Source of the DNA: Nocardioides rotundus
Lineage (GTDB): Bacteria; Actinomycetota; Actinomycetes; Propionibacteriales; Nocardioidaceae
Direction: 5' to 3'
DNA length: 64,000 nucleotides
Assembly (NCBI RefSeq): GCF_019931675.1
Contig: NZ_CP082922.1
Span: forward strand, 2,929,001 to 2,993,000
Position 1 is the stretch's first letter. Every line of letters begins with the position of its first letter. Shown piece by piece: positions 1 to 8,677 of this stretch. Made by a program: the position numbers and the translations under genes. The notes beneath the pieces are model-generated. The model ran no database searches. It was not told where the DNA came from and worked only from the letters and a program-made list of their open reading frames with translations.

Positions 1-895
1 CCCGGTCGATGCGGCCGTGGAAGGGCTCGAACTCCACACCCTCCAGCAGCCCGAGCACCGGGCCCTCGGTCTCGCGCACCAGCCAGCGGCCGCTGCCGGA
101 GACCAGGTGCACGCCCGGCGGGTGGCCCGCCGTACGCAGCTCGAAGATCCCCGTCCGCAGGTCCATGACCAGGTGGATGGCGGTCGCGAAGCCCTCCGAC
201 CACTCCTGACGGCACAGGTAGTCGTTGCTCTCGGCGAGGAACCGTCCGGCCGGCAGCGCGCCCATCAGGCCGCCCATGGCACCGGAGAGCAGCAGTGCGC
301 GGGTGCCGGCCTCGCTCCCCTTGCCCGAGACGTCGACGACCGCGAGCTGGACCAGATCCCCCTTGCGGAAGCCGACGGCGAAGTCGCCGGAGAACGGGGT
401 GCCGCCCGCCGACCGGTGGGCGTACTCCAGGAACCAGTCATCCGGCAGCGCCGGCAGCGACCCCTGCCGGTTGATCCGGTCGCGCAGGTCGACGAACATC
501 TCCTCCCCGCGCATCCCGCCCACGCCCAGGCGCGAGCGCCGGAAGGACACGATCAGGATCAGCAGCGCCAGGGCGAAGACCGTGCCGACGCGGGTCACCA
601 GCGCACTGAGCGGGACGTCCGCCCCCTGTCGCGACAGCCCCAGCACGGTGAACCCCATGGTGGTCACCACGAACCACGGCAGCACCCGCGGCGAGAGCCA
701 CAGCGACCCCATGGTCAGCGGCAGGACCAGGGTGCTCATCGGCCAGACCCTCGGATAGACCATCACCAGCGCGGTGAGCACCGCGCCGAGGAGCAGCAGC
801 GACACCAGCAGCGACGTCTCGCTCTCGGCGAGTCGGCCGAGACGGGTCGCACGGGCGCGCTGCACCGACTCCCGGCGAGACCTGGTGGGGCTCAT
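1..895 (-). CDS. SpoIIE-type PP2C serine phosphatase, membrane-anchored (partial)
   Basis: The gene runs off the left edge; about 298 codons are visible from the ATG at 895, which has a GAAGGA-type ribosome site. My own translation shows about four hydrophobic segments between residues 28 and 115, then a cytoplasmic phosphatase domain with the metal-binding motifs SGDF (near residue 168) and DVSGKG (near 188), followed by LLLSGAMGG. These motifs are typical of the SpoIIE/RsbU class, which dephosphorylates anti-anti-sigma factors or related partners. The gene lies 26 nt after the stop of the DNA glycosylase gene on the same strand, so it may be co-transcribed with rpiB and nei. The partner and the C-terminus are not visible. 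Confidence 0.85.
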   Translation of the reverse strand, partial: MSPTRSRRESVQRARATRLGRLAESETSLLVSLLLLGAVLTALVMVYPRVWPMSTLVLPLTMGSLWLSPRVLPWFVVTTMGFTVLGLSRQGADVPLSALVTRVGTVFALALLILIVSFRRSRLGVGGMRGEEMFVDLRDRINRQGSLPALPDDWFLEYAHRSAGGTPFSGDFAVGFRKGDLVQLAVVDVSGKGSEAGTRALLLSGAMGGLMGALPAGRFLAESNDYLCRQEWSEGFATAIHLVMDLRTGIFELRTAGHPPGVHLVSGSGRWLVRETEGPVLGLLEGVEFEPFHGRIDR

Positions 896-921
896 CGTGT
901 CCTTCGGGGTGAGGGGTCGGC

Positions 922-1773
922 TCACTGTACGGCGCGGGAGCGGAACACGGGCTGACATCGCGGACACCAGAACGAGTTGCGCGCCTTGAGGACGTCGGTG
1001 CGGACCGAGGCACCGCAGACGAAGCAGGGCTGCCCGGTCCTCCGGTAGACGTAGACCTCGCCGCCATGATCGTCCTTGCGGGGCAGACGGCCCATCGCCT
1101 CCGGCGTGTGCTCGGGGCGCACGGTGTCGATCCGGCCGGTGCGCACCCCCTCGGCCATCAGCTCGACCAGGTCCTGCCAGATCGCCGCGAACTGGCCGCG
1201 CCGCAGCGTCCGCCCGGGCCGCAGGGGGTGGATCCGATGACGGAACAGCACCTCGGCGCGGTAGACATTGCCGACGCCGGCCAGCACCGCCTGGTCCATC
1301 AGCAGGTCGCCGATGGAGCGGTCCGAGCGCCGGATCCGCTGCCAGGCCACGTCCGGGTCCGCGTCCGCGCGCAGCGGGTCGGGGCCGAGCCCGGCGATCA
1401 CCTCGTCGCGACGCTCGGGCGTGATGAGCGCGCACCGGGTGGCTCCGCGCAGGTCGGCATAGGCCCAGGTCCCGTCGGGGTACGGCGCCGCCAGGCGCAG
1501 CCGCACCTGGCCGACCGGCGCCGGCAGGTCCGCCGCACCCGTGGTGACGTCGAAGGAGCCGATGAGGCCGAGGTGGACGTGCACGATGTGGTCGCCGTCC
1601 AGGTCGACGAACAGGTGCTTGCCGGCCGACTCCGCGCCCTGCAGGACACTGCCGTCCAGCAGCGCCGCCTCCGCCTCGAAGCGCCCCTGCGGCGAGCCGA
1701 CGCGCACCCGGTGACCGGCGAAGGCGGCGTCCACGTCGTCGGCCAGCCGTCGCAGGGTGTGTCCCTCAGGCAT
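922..1773 (-). CDS. nei: Fpg/Nei family DNA glycosylase-AP lyase (Nei2-like)
   Basis: This base-excision repair enzyme should remove oxidised bases and cut the abasic site. The protein begins MPEGHTLRRL, so after Met removal the catalytic Pro and Glu are in place; MPEGH rather than MPELP points to the Nei side of the family. The C-terminus carries a zinc finger, CFVCG near residue 250 and CPRC near 270. Its length of 283 residues is normal. The ATG at 1773 overlaps the end of rpiB by 8 nt, so the two genes are translationally coupled. The same nei-rpiB pair is found in mycobacteria (from memory Rv2464c-Rv2465c). Confidence 0.9.
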   Translation of the reverse strand: MPEGHTLRRLADDVDAAFAGHRVRVGSPQGRFEAEAALLDGSVLQGAESAGKHLFVDLDGDHIVHVHLGLIGSFDVTTGAADLPAPVGQVRLRLAAPYPDGTWAYADLRGATRCALITPERRDEVIAGLGPDPLRADADPDVAWQRIRRSDRSIGDLLMDQAVLAGVGNVYRAEVLFRHRIHPLRPGRTLRRGQFAAIWQDLVELMAEGVRTGRIDTVRPEHTPEAMGRLPRKDDHGGEVYVYRRTGQPCFVCGASVRTDVLKARNSFWCPRCQPVFRSRAVQ

Positions 1774-2275
1774 CGGGGCTCTGCGCTCGGGCGGACTCCG
1801 GCAGCGGCGGCAGACCGCCGCCGTTCTCGTACGTCGTCAGCTGCGCGATCCGCCGGACGTGTCGCTCGTCCCCGGAGAACGGGGTCTCGAGGAAGATCCG
1901 CACGAACCGGGTCATGTCGTCCAGCGGGTGCATCCGCCCGCCGACGGAGAGCACGTTGGCGTCGTTGTGCTCGCGCGCCAGGGTGGCGGTCTCGTCGGAC
2001 CAGACCAGCGCGGCCCGCACGCCCCGCACCTTGTTCGCGGCGATCTGCTCCCCGTTGCCGGAGCCGCCGATCACCACACCGAGGGCGGGGACACCCGCCT
2101 CCTGGTCGGCGACCACGCCCTCGGCGGCGCGCAGGCAGAACACCGGGTAGTCGTCGAGGGCGTCGTAGACGAAGGGGCCGTGGTCGACGGGCTCGTAGCC
2201 GTGGTCGGCGAGCCAGCGGACGAGGTGGTCCTTGAGCTCGAGGCCAGCGTGGTCGGAACCGATGTGGACGCGCAT
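1766..2275 (-). CDS. rpiB: ribose-5-phosphate isomerase B
   Basis: The enzyme interconverts ribulose-5-phosphate and ribose-5-phosphate in the pentose phosphate pathway. The N-terminus MRVHIGSDHAGLELKDHL and the loop GGSGNGEQIAANK are diagnostic of the RpiB/LacAB fold. The position that is the catalytic Cys in E. coli RpiB is Ser here, and the loop Glu is present, which is the mycobacterial type of active site. At 169 residues it is slightly longer than the approximately 150-residue norm. It is the upstream gene of an rpiB-nei pair. Confidence 0.95.
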   Translation of the reverse strand: MRVHIGSDHAGLELKDHLVRWLADHGYEPVDHGPFVYDALDDYPVFCLRAAEGVVADQEAGVPALGVVIGGSGNGEQIAANKVRGVRAALVWSDETATLAREHNDANVLSVGGRMHPLDDMTRFVRIFLETPFSGDERHVRRIAQLTTYENGGGLPPLPESARAQSPDA

Positions 2276-2308
2276 GGCGGCATCCTCTCAGCCCGTCGGC
2301 CCGGCGGC

Positions 2309-3352
2309 TCAGCGTAGGTCGAGCAGCGGGGCCAGCAGCCGGGCGAGCGCCGCCCCGTCCTCGCCGCGGACCTCGGGCACCTCCGGCGGCGAGGAGTCGC
2401 GGTGCTGGGCGGCCCGCGCGACCGGCGTACCGTGCGAGAGCACCTGCTCCCCCGCGCCCAGCTCGCGGATCGCGATGGCCCGGACGTTGCCGGGGTGCTC
2501 GCGGGCGAACTCGCCGTAGAGCTCGGGGTCGTGCTGCCCGTCGTCCCCGACCAGCAGCCAGCGGATGCCCGGGAAGTCGGCGGCCAGCCCGCGCAGCGAG
2601 GCGCGCTTGTGCTCCTGCCCGGAGCGGAACCAGCCGGTGTTGGTCGGCCCCCAGTCGGTCAGCAGCATCGGCCCCCGGGGGTATCCGTGGGTGGCCAGGA
2701 ACCGCTCGAGCGTGGACGCGGTGTTCCACGCCCCGGTGCTGACGTAGAACGTCGGCGCACCCGGATGGGCCCGCAGCACCTCCTGGTAGAGCACCGCCAT
2801 GCCCGGCACCGGGCGGCGGGCGTGCTCGGGCAGCACGAAGGTGTTGTAGGCCGCCACCATCGGCCGCGGCAGATAGGTCCGGAGCACCGTGTCGTCGATG
2901 TCGGAGACCAGCCCGAACGGCTGGGACTCGTCGACCACCAGGATCCGCGCCCTCGCCGGGGCGCTCTTGGGCGTGCGCATCCGCACCTCGTGCCAGCCCG
3001 GCGCCCAGCCGGGGTTGGGCAGCCGGACGTCGAGCTGGCCGCTGCGATCCGTGGCGACCTCGTGCTCGTCCTCCCCCAGCGTGACGGTCACCCGCTGGTG
3101 CGGCACCTCCGCGGTGAGGAAATTGCGCCAGCCGCGGCGGTAGGCCTGCTGCTCGGCACGGGCGGTCGCGGCCGGCTCGTCGGCGTCGGGCGCCGGCGCG
3201 TGCACGACCCGGGCGAGGACCCGTACGAAGTCGCGGCCGCCGTACCCGGTGAGCGGGACCATCAGGTGCGCCCACCCCCGCCGGTCCAGGACGCCGCCGA
3301 GGGCGGAGTTCCAGCTGTCCTCGACCAAGCTGGCCCAGTGCGGACGGGTCAT
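2309..3352 (-). CDS. App1-like phosphatase domain protein (DUF2183)
   Basis: The motif SDIDDTVL near residue 150 is a haloacid-dehalogenase-type DxDxT catalytic motif in the context usual for DUF2183 proteins; the yeast founder App1 is a phosphatidate phosphatase. A conserved downstream YVSTGAWN and a VGDDGQHD segment complete the phosphatase core. No membrane segment is visible. I chose the ATG at 3352 over the TTG at 3358 because it forms an ATGA overlap with the upstream gene. The bacterial substrate is not known to me, so phosphatidate phosphatase is only family-level inference. Confidence 0.8.
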   Translation of the reverse strand: MTRPHWASLVEDSWNSALGGVLDRRGWAHLMVPLTGYGGRDFVRVLARVVHAPAPDADEPAATARAEQQAYRRGWRNFLTAEVPHQRVTVTLGEDEHEVATDRSGQLDVRLPNPGWAPGWHEVRMRTPKSAPARARILVVDESQPFGLVSDIDDTVLRTYLPRPMVAAYNTFVLPEHARRPVPGMAVLYQEVLRAHPGAPTFYVSTGAWNTASTLERFLATHGYPRGPMLLTDWGPTNTGWFRSGQEHKRASLRGLAADFPGIRWLLVGDDGQHDPELYGEFAREHPGNVRAIAIRELGAGEQVLSHGTPVARAAQHRDSSPPEVPEVRGEDGAALARLLAPLLDLR

Positions 3353-4110
3353 GCCCAATGTCTACCGAACCGGGCGAGCAGGTGCCACACCCGCTTCACC
3401 GTCTGCGGGTCGTGCCGCCCCGACCGGGCCGCCGCGGCGACCACGTCCGGGGTGAGCTCGACACCGAGCTCGACCGCCAGGCGGTAGGGCTCCTCACCGC
3501 GGTAGGCCGCGCTCAGGCGTGCCGTGTCGACCCGATAGCCCGGATGCAGCTCCACCGGACAGCCGAGCCGCTCCGCCGCCACGTGCACCGGGCCGTCGGC
3601 ATGGGCCGGGTCGAGGACCACGGCCGCCACGTCGCGGTCGAAGCGCACCCCGCCGTGCACCTGGGCCTCCACGTAGTCGTCGAGCCGGTCCCACTCCGGG
3701 TCCGCGGCCCGCTCGTCGGCCAGCGCGACCAGGTCGGTCAGCCGCTCCGGGCCGCCGTACTCCTCGGGGTCGAAGACCGAGTCGGGGAAGCAGTACGTCG
3801 CCCGCGCGGCGGCCTCCTCGGTGAGCCGGACGTAGGCCGAGCCGAAGCGCGGGCTGCCCCCGTAGGGGTCGTCGGAGCGGTTCCAGGCGCCGTAGACCGG
3901 CCGGTCGGCGGCCGGTCGGTCGTCGTACCTCCCGGCGAAGAGCCGGCTCTCCCACGCCCAGCGCAGGCCACCCGGGTGCGCGAACAGCCCACCGTTGGAC
4001 GTGCCCGTCTCGAACTGGCTGCGGTAGGCGCCGTCCTGCGCCATCGCCTCGATCACCAGCCCGTCGCCGAAGGGCCAGTCGGGATGGAAGTGCAGGGTCA
4101 GGGCGGGCAC
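3349..4110 (-). CDS. DUF3626 family protein
   Basis: This 253-residue protein starts with GTG at 4110. It contains LTLHFHPDWP, QFETGTSNGG and RFGSAYVRL, which I recognise as the conserved core of DUF3626 proteins from memory. It also has many charged and aromatic residues and no signal peptide or membrane helix. Its biochemical role is unknown to me. It overlaps the App1-like gene by 4 nt and is therefore probably made together with it. The conserved His/Glu pattern suggests an enzyme, but no catalytic site can be named. Confidence 0.65.
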   Translation of the reverse strand: MPALTLHFHPDWPFGDGLVIEAMAQDGAYRSQFETGTSNGGLFAHPGGLRWAWESRLFAGRYDDRPAADRPVYGAWNRSDDPYGGSPRFGSAYVRLTEEAAARATYCFPDSVFDPEEYGGPERLTDLVALADERAADPEWDRLDDYVEAQVHGGVRFDRDVAAVVLDPAHADGPVHVAAERLGCPVELHPGYRVDTARLSAAYRGEEPYRLAVELGVELTPDVVAAAARSGRHDPQTVKRVWHLLARFGRHWA

Positions 4111-4172
4111 GCGCAGCAGTGTGCCCTCCCGGGCCGGTGCCCGCGACCGGATTCGCCAGGCAGGATGGACCC

Positions 4173-4508
4173 ATGGACGAGCGGGTCGCCGAGCTGGTGC
4201 TGCGGGCGGTGGAGCAGGTGCCGCGGGGGCGGGTGGTGTCCTACGGCGACCTGGCCGAGCTGGTCGGCACCGGCCCGCGGCACGTCGGCGCGATCATGCG
4301 CGACTACGGCTCGGGCGTCACCTGGTGGCGGGTGACCAGCTCGTACGGCGACCTGCCCGCGCACCTGCGCGAGGAGGCGCGCGCCCGCTGGGCCGAGGAG
4401 GGCATCGCCTGGAAGCCCAACGGGCTGGGGTGCCGGATCCGGGACCACCGGGCCGACCTGGCGCGCCTGGCCGCGGACTGGGACCGCGCGACCGCCGACC
4501 TCAGGTGA
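4173..4508 (+). CDS. alkyltransferase-like (ATL) DNA-binding protein, MGMT family
   Basis: The 111-residue protein is the DNA-binding half of the O6-methylguanine-DNA methyltransferase fold: VPRGRVVSYGDLAELVG is the helix-turn-helix start and the GAIMRDYG segment follows. The active-site Cys motif PCHRV is replaced by WWRV, so it cannot accept alkyl groups. ATL proteins of this kind bind O6-alkylguanine and hand the lesion to nucleotide excision repair. The ATG at 4173 matches the start of the family; an upstream in-frame start at 4119 would add an unconserved extension. It is convergent with metG. Confidence 0.85.
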   Translation: MDERVAELVLRAVEQVPRGRVVSYGDLAELVGTGPRHVGAIMRDYGSGVTWWRVTSSYGDLPAHLREEARARWAEEGIAWKPNGLGCRIRDHRADLARLAADWDRATADLR

Positions 4509-4515
4509 GCCGGGC

Positions 4516-6342
4516 TCAGCCGCCGAACCTGGCCAGCTCCTCCTCCACCACGGACGGGTCGAGCTTGCGGAAGACCGGCGTCGGCTTGGCCACCGGCGTC
4601 CCCGGGACCACCGGCCGCGACTCCCACGCCGGCGTGGCGGAGTAGTCGCCGGTGATGACGGGGTACGACGTCAGCCCGGCGCCGTTGTCCGGCTCGAGCT
4701 CGTCGACCTGCTCCACCACCGGCATCGGGATCAGCTCGCCCTCGCCGCCGAGCACCGTGTGCACCCGGTTGGCCGCGTGCGGCAGGAACGGCGCCAGCAG
4801 CGTGTTGCAGTCGGTCACGCACTGCGCCGCGACGTGCAGCACGGTGCCGAGGCGCTCGCGCTGGGAGTCGTCCTTCATCTTGTAGGGCTCGGTGACGGTG
4901 AGGTACTTGTTCACCTCGCCGACGACCCGCATCGCCTCGGCGACCGCGGCCCGCAGCCGGTGCCGCTCGACCAGCTCGCCGACGGAGTCGAAGCCGCCGC
5001 GCACGGTCGCGAGGATCTCCTCGTCGACCGGCTCGAGGTCCCCGCGCGGCGGGATCTCCCCGAAGCTCTTGGCGATCATCGTCGCGGTGCGGTTGACCAG
5101 GTTGCCCCAGCCCGCGACCAGCTCGGAGTTGTTGCGGGTGACGAAGTCGGCCCAGGTGAACGCGGCGTCGGAGGTCTCCGGTCCGGCGGCGCAGATGTAG
5201 TAGCGCAGGGGGTCGGGGCCGTAGCGCTCCAGGAAGTCGCCGACGTAGATGACGTGGCCGCGCGAGGTGGAGAACTGCGCGTCGCCGAAGGTGAGGTACT
5301 CGCTGGAGACGACCTCGGTGGGCAGGTTGAGCTCGCCGTACACCCCCGGCTCGCCGCCCTTGTCGCCCTTGCCGGCGTAGGCCAGCATCTCCGCGGGCCA
5401 GATCTGGGAGTGGAAGACGATGTTGTCCTTGCCCATGAAGTAGTAGGACACCGCCTCGGGGTCGTTCCACCACTCGCGCCACTTCTCCGGCTCCCCCAGC
5501 CGCCGCGCCCACTCGATCGAGGCGGCGAGGTAGCCGATGACCGCGTCGAACCAGACGTAGAGCCGCTTGGTGGGCTGGCCCTCCCAGCCCGGCACGGGGA
5601 TGCCCCAGTCGATGTCGCGGGTCATCGCCCGCGGCCGGATCTCCTTGAGGATGTTCTGGCTGAACTTGATCACGTTCGGCCGCCAGGTGCCCGAGGCCTC
5701 CCGGTCGTCCAGCCACTCCCCCAGCGCGCCCGCCAGGGCGGGCAGGTCGAGGAAGTAGTGCTGGGTGTCGACGAACTCCGGCGTCTCGCCGTTGATCTTC
5801 GACCGCGGGTCGATCAGGTCGGTCGGGTCGAGCTGGTTGCCACAGTTGTCGCACTGGTCGCCGCGCGCCTCGGGGTAGCCGCAGATCGGGCAGGTGCCCT
5901 CGATGTAGCGGTCGGGCAGGGTGCGCCCGGTCGACGGGCTGATCGCCGCCTGAGTCGTCTCCTCGACCATGTAGCCGTTGCGCAGGCAGGTGGTGAACAT
6001 CTCCTGCACGGTCCGGTAGTGGTTGCCGGTCGTGGTGCGGGTGAACAGGTCGTAGGAGAGCCCGAGGTCGACCAGATCCCGCACGATCACCGCGTTGTTG
6101 CGGTCGGCCAGGTCCCTCGCGCTCACGCCCTCGCGGTCGGCGGTGACCAGGATCGGCGTGCCGTGCTCGTCGGTGCCGGAGACCATGAGCACCTCGTGGC
6201 CCGCCATCCTCATGTAACGGCTGAAGACGTCGGAGGGCACCCCGAACCCGGCGACGTGGCCGATGTGGCGGGGGCCGTTGGCGTAGGGCCAGGCGACGGC
6301 GGACAGGACCCGGCGCGGGGTCGTGGGGCGGGCGCTGCTCAT
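4516..6342 (-). CDS. metG: methionyl-tRNA synthetase
   Basis: The enzyme charges tRNA-Met in the cytoplasm. The HIGH motif is at residues 26-29, a CxxC-x9-CxxC zinc knuckle (CPIC ... CDNC) lies near residue 150, and FSTSRG takes the place of KMSKS, as I remember from actinobacterial MetRS. The length of about 608 residues, ending without the dimerisation domain of E. coli MetG, is normal for the short actinobacterial form. I prefer the ATG at 6342 to a GTG at 6348 because a TAGGCT box ends exactly 6 nt before it, which predicts a leaderless mRNA. Confidence 0.97.
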   Translation of the reverse strand: MSSARPTTPRRVLSAVAWPYANGPRHIGHVAGFGVPSDVFSRYMRMAGHEVLMVSGTDEHGTPILVTADREGVSARDLADRNNAVIVRDLVDLGLSYDLFTRTTTGNHYRTVQEMFTTCLRNGYMVEETTQAAISPSTGRTLPDRYIEGTCPICGYPEARGDQCDNCGNQLDPTDLIDPRSKINGETPEFVDTQHYFLDLPALAGALGEWLDDREASGTWRPNVIKFSQNILKEIRPRAMTRDIDWGIPVPGWEGQPTKRLYVWFDAVIGYLAASIEWARRLGEPEKWREWWNDPEAVSYYFMGKDNIVFHSQIWPAEMLAYAGKGDKGGEPGVYGELNLPTEVVSSEYLTFGDAQFSTSRGHVIYVGDFLERYGPDPLRYYICAAGPETSDAAFTWADFVTRNNSELVAGWGNLVNRTATMIAKSFGEIPPRGDLEPVDEEILATVRGGFDSVGELVERHRLRAAVAEAMRVVGEVNKYLTVTEPYKMKDDSQRERLGTVLHVAAQCVTDCNTLLAPFLPHAANRVHTVLGGEGELIPMPVVEQVDELEPDNGAGLTSYPVITGDYSATPAWESRPVVPGTPVAKPTPVFRKLDPSVVEEELARFGG

Positions 6343-6354
6343 GGGCACAGCCTA
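6343..6354 (-). promoter_or_regulatory. leaderless promoter -10 box of metG
   Basis: On the minus strand TAGGCT (6354-6349) is followed by 6 nt and then the ATG at 6342. This is the geometry of a sigma-A -10 element with transcription starting at the A of the start codon. No ribosome-binding site is seen upstream of the ATG. Confidence 0.6.
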
Positions 6355-6406
6355 GAGATCGACCGGACCCGCGCCGTCCGCGGGCGGAGCCGGTGGACGC
6401 CCCGCC

Positions 6407-7546
6407 TCACGAGTAGTAGTCGATGCGCCGCTTCGCCCGGGTCCGGATGTCCGGGAGCCGGCTGTAGAGCCGCGCCCCCGGGCAGGCGGTGTCGTTGGTG
6501 TCGCGGTGTCCGTCGATCACCGGGAGGTAGACCCGCTGCCCCGCGGGGTAGCGGTCGCTGCCCTGCGAGGTCATGGAGATCTTCCCCGTCGGGTTGCGGC
6601 CGTACATCGCGAGCTTCCAGGCGGTCAGCCGAACCACCGCGCCGACCGCGGGGTCCGACGGGTTGGTGCTGACGTAGTTGCCGATCACCGCCACGCCGAC
6701 CGAGTTCTGGTTGAAGCCCAGGGTGTGGGCACCGCGGACCGGGTTCTGGCTGCCTCCGGCGCGACCGACCCAGATTCGGCCGAACCGGTCGATCAGGAAG
6801 TTGTAGCCGATGTCGGACCACCCCAGGGACTGGGTGTGGTAGTAGTACATGCCCCGCAGGATCCCGGGCACCTCGGCACGGGTGTAGCCGTTGGCGGTCG
6901 CGGTGTGATGCACGTGCGCCATCCGGATCGTGTCGTCGATCCGCGGTGTCCCGCTGCGCCACTTCGGGTTGGCGCCCCACTCCGACCGGTTCAGCAGCGG
7001 CGGCCGCAGCGAGGTCGCCTCATAGCGCGCGGTGGTGCGCGCAGCCGTCTGCTCCTCCACGGTGGCGTCCCCGGGCAGCCGGCCCGGGTCGACCAGCACC
7101 AAGGACAGGTCGTCGCTGCCACCGTCGCTGCGCACCTGGACGCCGTCCGCGCGCCCGACCCACAGCAGCTCGGTGCCGCGCACCGCACCCCCCTCGCCGG
7201 AGCCGGGGTCCGGCCCGTCCCCCAGCGGGGCCAACCACCGCCAGGGGGTCCATCCGCCCCGCAGGTCCCGGACCCGCACCTCGACCTCGGGGGTCGCGCC
7301 ACGCCAGGTGACGGCGACCATCCGGAACGGGGTGGTGCGCATCCTCTCGGTCAACGGGCCGCGCACGCGCACCCGGGCGCCGAGCACGGCGCCGCCGACG
7401 CGGGCCAGCCGCAGCCCCGGGGCGACGGCCCGGTCGGAGGAGGACGGTACGGCGACCGCGCGCCCGGCCCCGGCGATCACCGGGACGGCGGCGCCGGCCG
7501 AGAGCAGGCTGCGTCGACGAAGCATGGTGAGAAGATCATGCGTCAC
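6407..7546 (-). CDS. secreted N-acetylmuramoyl-L-alanine amidase (PGRP/amidase_2)
   Basis: The enzyme should cleave the bond between muramic acid and L-Ala in peptidoglycan. The N-terminus holds a twin-arginine-like signal (RRRSLL at about residues 10-15, then a hydrophobic run ending AVAVPS). The second half is a PGRP domain: MAHVHHTATANG supplies one zinc His, GYNFLID is structural, and GHRDTNDTACPG supplies the distal His and Cys ligands. The GTG at 7546 has AGGTGG about 6 nt upstream; an internal ATG at 7525 would also leave the signal intact. The N-terminal region between signal and amidase domain has no match I recognise. Confidence 0.88.
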   Translation of the reverse strand: MTHDLLTMLRRRSLLSAGAAVPVIAGAGRAVAVPSSSDRAVAPGLRLARVGGAVLGARVRVRGPLTERMRTTPFRMVAVTWRGATPEVEVRVRDLRGGWTPWRWLAPLGDGPDPGSGEGGAVRGTELLWVGRADGVQVRSDGGSDDLSLVLVDPGRLPGDATVEEQTAARTTARYEATSLRPPLLNRSEWGANPKWRSGTPRIDDTIRMAHVHHTATANGYTRAEVPGILRGMYYYHTQSLGWSDIGYNFLIDRFGRIWVGRAGGSQNPVRGAHTLGFNQNSVGVAVIGNYVSTNPSDPAVGAVVRLTAWKLAMYGRNPTGKISMTSQGSDRYPAGQRVYLPVIDGHRDTNDTACPGARLYSRLPDIRTRAKRRIDYYS

Positions 7547-7575
7547 ACCAGCCCCACCTGTCGACTGTGGCCGTC

Positions 7576-8193
7576 TCAGCTGAAGTCGAGATCACCCGTG
7601 CGCGTGCGCTTCAGCTCGTAGAAGTGCGGGAACCTCGCGACGGCCACACAGCCATCCCACAGCGTCCCGGCGTCGTCGCCGCGCGGGATCGAGGAGAGCA
7701 CCGGACCGAAGAACGCCGAGCCCTCGAACGCGATCGTCGGGGTCCCGACGTCGTCGCCCACCTGGTCCATCCCCTCGTGGTGCGACCGGGCGACCGCCTC
7801 ATCGAGCGAGGAGTCCTCCATCGCCTCGACCAGCTCGGCGGGCAGCCCCGCCTCGGCCAGCGACTCCGCGACGATCTCGCGGGCCTCGTCGCCCAGCTTG
7901 CGGCCGTCGTTGTGGATCCGGGTGCCCATGGCGGTGTAGAGCGGCAGCAGCACCTCGTTGCCGTGCTCCTGCTCCGCGCGGATCAGCACGCGCACTGGGC
8001 CCCAGGCGGGCCGGAGCAGCTCGCGGTAGTCCTCGGGGATGTCCTTGTCCTGGTTGAGGTAGGCCAGGCTCATCACGTGCCATCGCACCTCGATGTCGCG
8101 GACCCTCTCCACCTCCAGGATCCAGCGGGAGGTGATCCAGGCGAAGGGGCACAGCGGGTCGAACCAGAAATCGGCGCGCGTCTTCTCACTCAT
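7576..8193 (-). CDS. DsbA-family mycothiol-dependent nitroreductase-like protein (Rv2466c family)
   Basis: The 205-residue thioredoxin-fold protein opens with [16 protein letters not shown], matching the actinobacterial family typified by Rv2466c, a mycothiol-dependent reductase that activates nitro-drugs in M. tuberculosis. The family's C-P-x-C site is C-P-F-A here, so only the nucleophilic Cys remains; a resolving thiol would have to be mycothiol. The conserved cis-Pro segment VGTPTI is present. I chose the ATG at 8193 because it begins the conserved domain; upstream codons of the longer frame overlap the neighbouring gene. Confidence 0.85.
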   Translation of the reverse strand: MSEKTRADFWFDPLCPFAWITSRWILEVERVRDIEVRWHVMSLAYLNQDKDIPEDYRELLRPAWGPVRVLIRAEQEHGNEVLLPLYTAMGTRIHNDGRKLGDEAREIVAESLAEAGLPAELVEAMEDSSLDEAVARSHHEGMDQVGDDVGTPTIAFEGSAFFGPVLSSIPRGDDAGTLWDGCVAVARFPHFYELKRTRTGDLDFS

Positions 8194-8236
8194 ACCCAGA
8201 TCCAACAGCACCGGGCTCGGAGCATTCCCCGGACGG

Positions 8237-8677
8237 TCAGCCGATCCGGATCGCCCGCCCCGCGTCCGGGCCCGGGCTGCAGAGCAGGGTCGCCGTACGC
8301 TCCGCCACGGCGTCGGGGAACGGCGCGGCGGCGCCGTCCACCACGTGCACCGCGAGGATCTCCTCGGTCGCGCACAGCCTCCCATCCACCCGCATCTCGT
8401 GCCAGAGCCGCAGCAGCCTCCCGGTGCGCCCGATGACCTCGCTGCGCACCTCCAGGACCGTCTCCGGCGGCACCTCGGCGAGATAGCGGACGTGCGCCTC
8501 GACGGTGTAGAGCGAGGAGCGGTGCGCGGCGCGATGGGCGGCGTCCAGGCCGATCCGATCCATCACCGCGTCCGTGGCGTGTCCGAAGACCAGCACGTAG
8601 TAGGCCTCGCTGAGGTGGCCGTTGTAGTCCACCCACTCCGGCCGCACCGGCTCGGACCACAGCAGCGCCTCGCTCAC
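8237..8677 (-). CDS. cdhB: betainyl-CoA thioesterase-like hotdog protein
   Basis: A 146-residue single hotdog-fold thioesterase with the 4HBT-type motif [12 protein letters not shown] near residue 17 (catalytic Asp in VDYNGH). Its GTG start overlaps the stop of the carnitine dehydrogenase gene by 4 nt (GTGA), and the BKACE gene lies upstream. In the carnitine pathway of Pseudomonas this third gene hydrolyses betainyl-CoA to glycine betaine and CoA, and I assign that role here by gene context; the sequence alone only says acyl-CoA thioesterase. Confidence 0.75.
   Translation of the reverse strand: MSEALLWSEPVRPEWVDYNGHLSEAYYVLVFGHATDAVMDRIGLDAAHRAAHRSSLYTVEAHVRYLAEVPPETVLEVRSEVIGRTGRLLRLWHEMRVDGRLCATEEILAVHVVDGAAAPFPDAVAERTATLLCSPGPDAGRAIRIG

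Noticed and set aside
5200..5300. broken KMSKS motif in MetRS as sign of inactivity
   Set aside because: STSRG-type versions are normal in actinobacterial MetRS and all other motifs are intact.
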